Part shown: piece by piece, positions 30,001 to 33,000 of the stretch | How positions within the stretch are numbered: the first letter of the stretch is position 1 | How the letters are laid out: the number at the start of each line of letters is the position of its first letter | NCBI RefSeq assembly: GCF_001292705.1 | Contig: NZ_LGAK01000053.1 | Span: 1-35,987, forward strand | Direction of reading: 5' to 3' | From: Marinagarivorans algicola | Lineage (GTDB): Bacteria > Pseudomonadota > Gammaproteobacteria > Pseudomonadales > Cellvibrionaceae | DNA length: 35,987 bases | Notes under the pieces: generated by a model | The model's database searches: none | What the model saw: the letters and a program-made list of their open reading frames with translations, nothing else | What the model was told of the DNA's origin: nothing | Position numbers and translations under genes: made by a program

Positions 30001-33000
30001 GCTCGTCATCAGCCATTAATCTATGCTGAGCCAATACGGTTAAAGGCACGGCCTGCCTAGAGTTATCACGACTTAACCAATCCGTTACGTGCACTAGCAC
30101 ACTGTAATCTTGATAATCCGAAGAGACCGGAACAATAAAGTCAGACGGGAATACACTTTTATTTTTATTGAAGGCACGCACCGGCATAAAGTTAACAAAA
30201 GCTTTACCCGAGACAGCCTGATTATCTTTAAGATGCAGAGTAATTACGTCAGCCTGAAATTTATTTTGAATAGCTCGCGCAATAACGGCAGAATAAATGA
30301 ATGGATGGTCATCAAAATCAACCGTTATTTTGGTGGTTGCACTCCGCAAATAAGCATTAAGATCAAGCTTACCCTTTGCTGCGGTACCGGCGATCACTGT
30401 GTCGCTCGATGTGCATATATTTTTAGATTCAACCGTCAGGCGGTAATCAAAACTTCCGCTAGCCAAGCGTAATACGCCAGCCGCAAGGTCTTTTGCGGCC
30501 ACACCATAGGTTAATTTTTGGTTATGAAATTCAAATGCCGGTAATTGGCCAAACTGTAATGCCTCTGTTACCTGAGCTTCGGGGTAATCGAGTGTCACTA
30601 CAGGAAGGGTCTGGCTTTGGGCATTTGACGCGATAGCGCTCCCCATGGGTAATCGTTGAGGCAAACCACTTAAAGACGTATAAAGCGGTAGTCCCATTGC
30701 GTTATAGTTCTGATCGATAAGATCATCAGTGATTTCAAAAATGGTTTGCGCAACGATGCCTCGCATGGCTGCCGTTTGAGGCGCTTCACTACTGATCACA
30801 ACCGCTGGGGGCAAATCAGGCTTCAGTGTAATAACACGTGTTTCAACGGCTCGATTACCTTTAGTATCAATAGCAATTGCAACAAATTTTATTTTTTTAT
30901 CGTCATTCAATGTTGCTGAAAACTTGCCTAAATCGGGCAGCTCAATATTCTCTGCCGTGCTCAACACAGCACGAGTGCTAGCATTAATACCATCAATAAA
31001 CAGTAACTGCTCTGGGCTTTCGGCTGCCGGCGCATAAAACAACAACTCTAATGACTCTAACTTTAAATTATCTACGGCTGTGAAATTAACACTATATGGC
31101 TGATTACCGTAAAGCGTATCTTTAGGCGCTTTAAAATTAATCGTTGGCGCGTCGGTATCTTTAAGAATTGTAACGATGACTTCTTCGCTGCGTGAGGTAT
31201 TGCCCCCTGCATCTGTCACCTCTAAGTAAAATGCTAATTTTTTACCGGCGTACTTCACCAAAAATGCATCCGTGAAAGGAACATTAACGCTACCGTTAAA
31301 ATCGACAAGCACTCGAGAGCTGACTTTTATTTGTCCAAATGTGCCTGGGTTATCAACATAGATTTCATCAAGTGTGTCCTCTCGTGTAAAAAATTTTGTT
31401 GCTAACACGATATTATTGCCGTCTACATCGGTAATGGCCTCACCACTTAATTCATTGAATTTAGGTGTGATTGCTACCACTCTTGTATTGTCAGCGGCAA
31501 CACCACTAAATTCGAAAGCCGTACCGGGGAAAATTTCGAACCCTTGTGCAGGCTCAGCCATTGTAATAGATGGCGCCTCATTATCATTAAAAATTGACAA
31601 CTCGTGGACTGCAACACCAGAGATTAAATTGGCATCTAGTGCTGTAAGATCAATAAATACTGATTCATCGACTGAGGCATCTAGCGCAATAACAATCAAA
31701 GAAGCTGTAGACAGATCCTCGATAACTGTAGGCATAAAGACCGAGTGAGTCAGTATACCTTCGTCACTAAAAGCCTCTTGAAAACGAGAACCTGTCAAGC
31801 GTTTGCGGTATTGCTCAGCGCCATCGGCGACAAGGGCAATAATGGCGCCGGTCACACCAATATCATCGGTTAACAAAGCACTCACCGAGACACGCTCACC
31901 CTCCATATAACGCGAGCGCTTAGCAGGTGTTCTAATCGTTACATTTGGAGCGTTATCTGACGTTAAACTTAACGTAAATAATGAGGAACTGGTATTGTTA
32001 TACCGGTCTACTGAAGTGACTTTAAGTGTAGCTGTCTCTCCGGATGCTGGCGCGGTAAATGTAAGGGCATGACTACTTTCATTGACTAACTGATTGTCTG
32101 GCATCAGCTTTTTTTGCTCGCGCGTTTCAACTAATTCAACATTGACCGACGCTAAACCACTTTCATCAACCGCTCTAATATTCGCTGTGAAATCGCGAGT
32201 ATGGTATACACGTGTTAACTCACCCTGATTCACCAGTGATACTCTAGGCGCTAACGAATCCACAATGACTTTAATATCACCTAGCGTATGCTGACCGCCT
32301 GTTTCGTAAAGATCTGATGATTGTGCATCGACATCGACAGCCTTAATTACTAAACGAAGGGTATGGTGCTTTTCTGCACTTAGGCCTTTAATTTGTGAGA
32401 GGTCTAACTTAAACTGCGCCAACATTTCTTTGAGTGGCGCAGAAAAATCACCCGAAGCAACATCTAGCGTCATCGAGTCTTCACCATTGATAGTCGCTGG
32501 CAGATCACTCCCATCGACATAGGCCTGTACATTAATAGCACTAACGCCTTTATCATCGGTTGCAAACACTTCGGCTAAAATTGTCTCATGCGCAAAGTAT
32601 CGCCCTTTGTTAGTTCGTACATCCCGAACTATGGGCTTAGCATTTTCAACGACTTCAATAACCCTATCTAACGTGGTGGTGTTGCCTGCAGCATCGCGCA
32701 CTGTTATTTCAATAGATTTATAGCCTGTCTCCGATGTGACAGCCACAACGCGAGTAGCCGAAAAAGCATTCAGCACACCCGAAAACTGCTCTGCTAAAAA
32801 GTCATCACCTTCAATAATATCAGCTGTCTCAGGTGACTCTTTTGTTCCAATATTGCCCGTTAATACATAACCTAGTACATCGTCTTTACGGACCCCTTTA
32901 ACGCTAAGAAAAGACACACCAACATTATCATAGCCTGTAACTTTTAATAAAAAGCTACTGTCGAGTGTGACTTTAGAATAGTCCTGACCAGACTCGGTAT

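Noticed and set aside
31374-31748. 124-codon open frame on the plus strand (longest of many antisense frames)
   Set aside because: It lies wholly opposite the continuous giant frame, which codes for good Ig-like modules here; its protein is rich in Ser, Thr and Ala with no domain, as expected from the complement of a coding strand.
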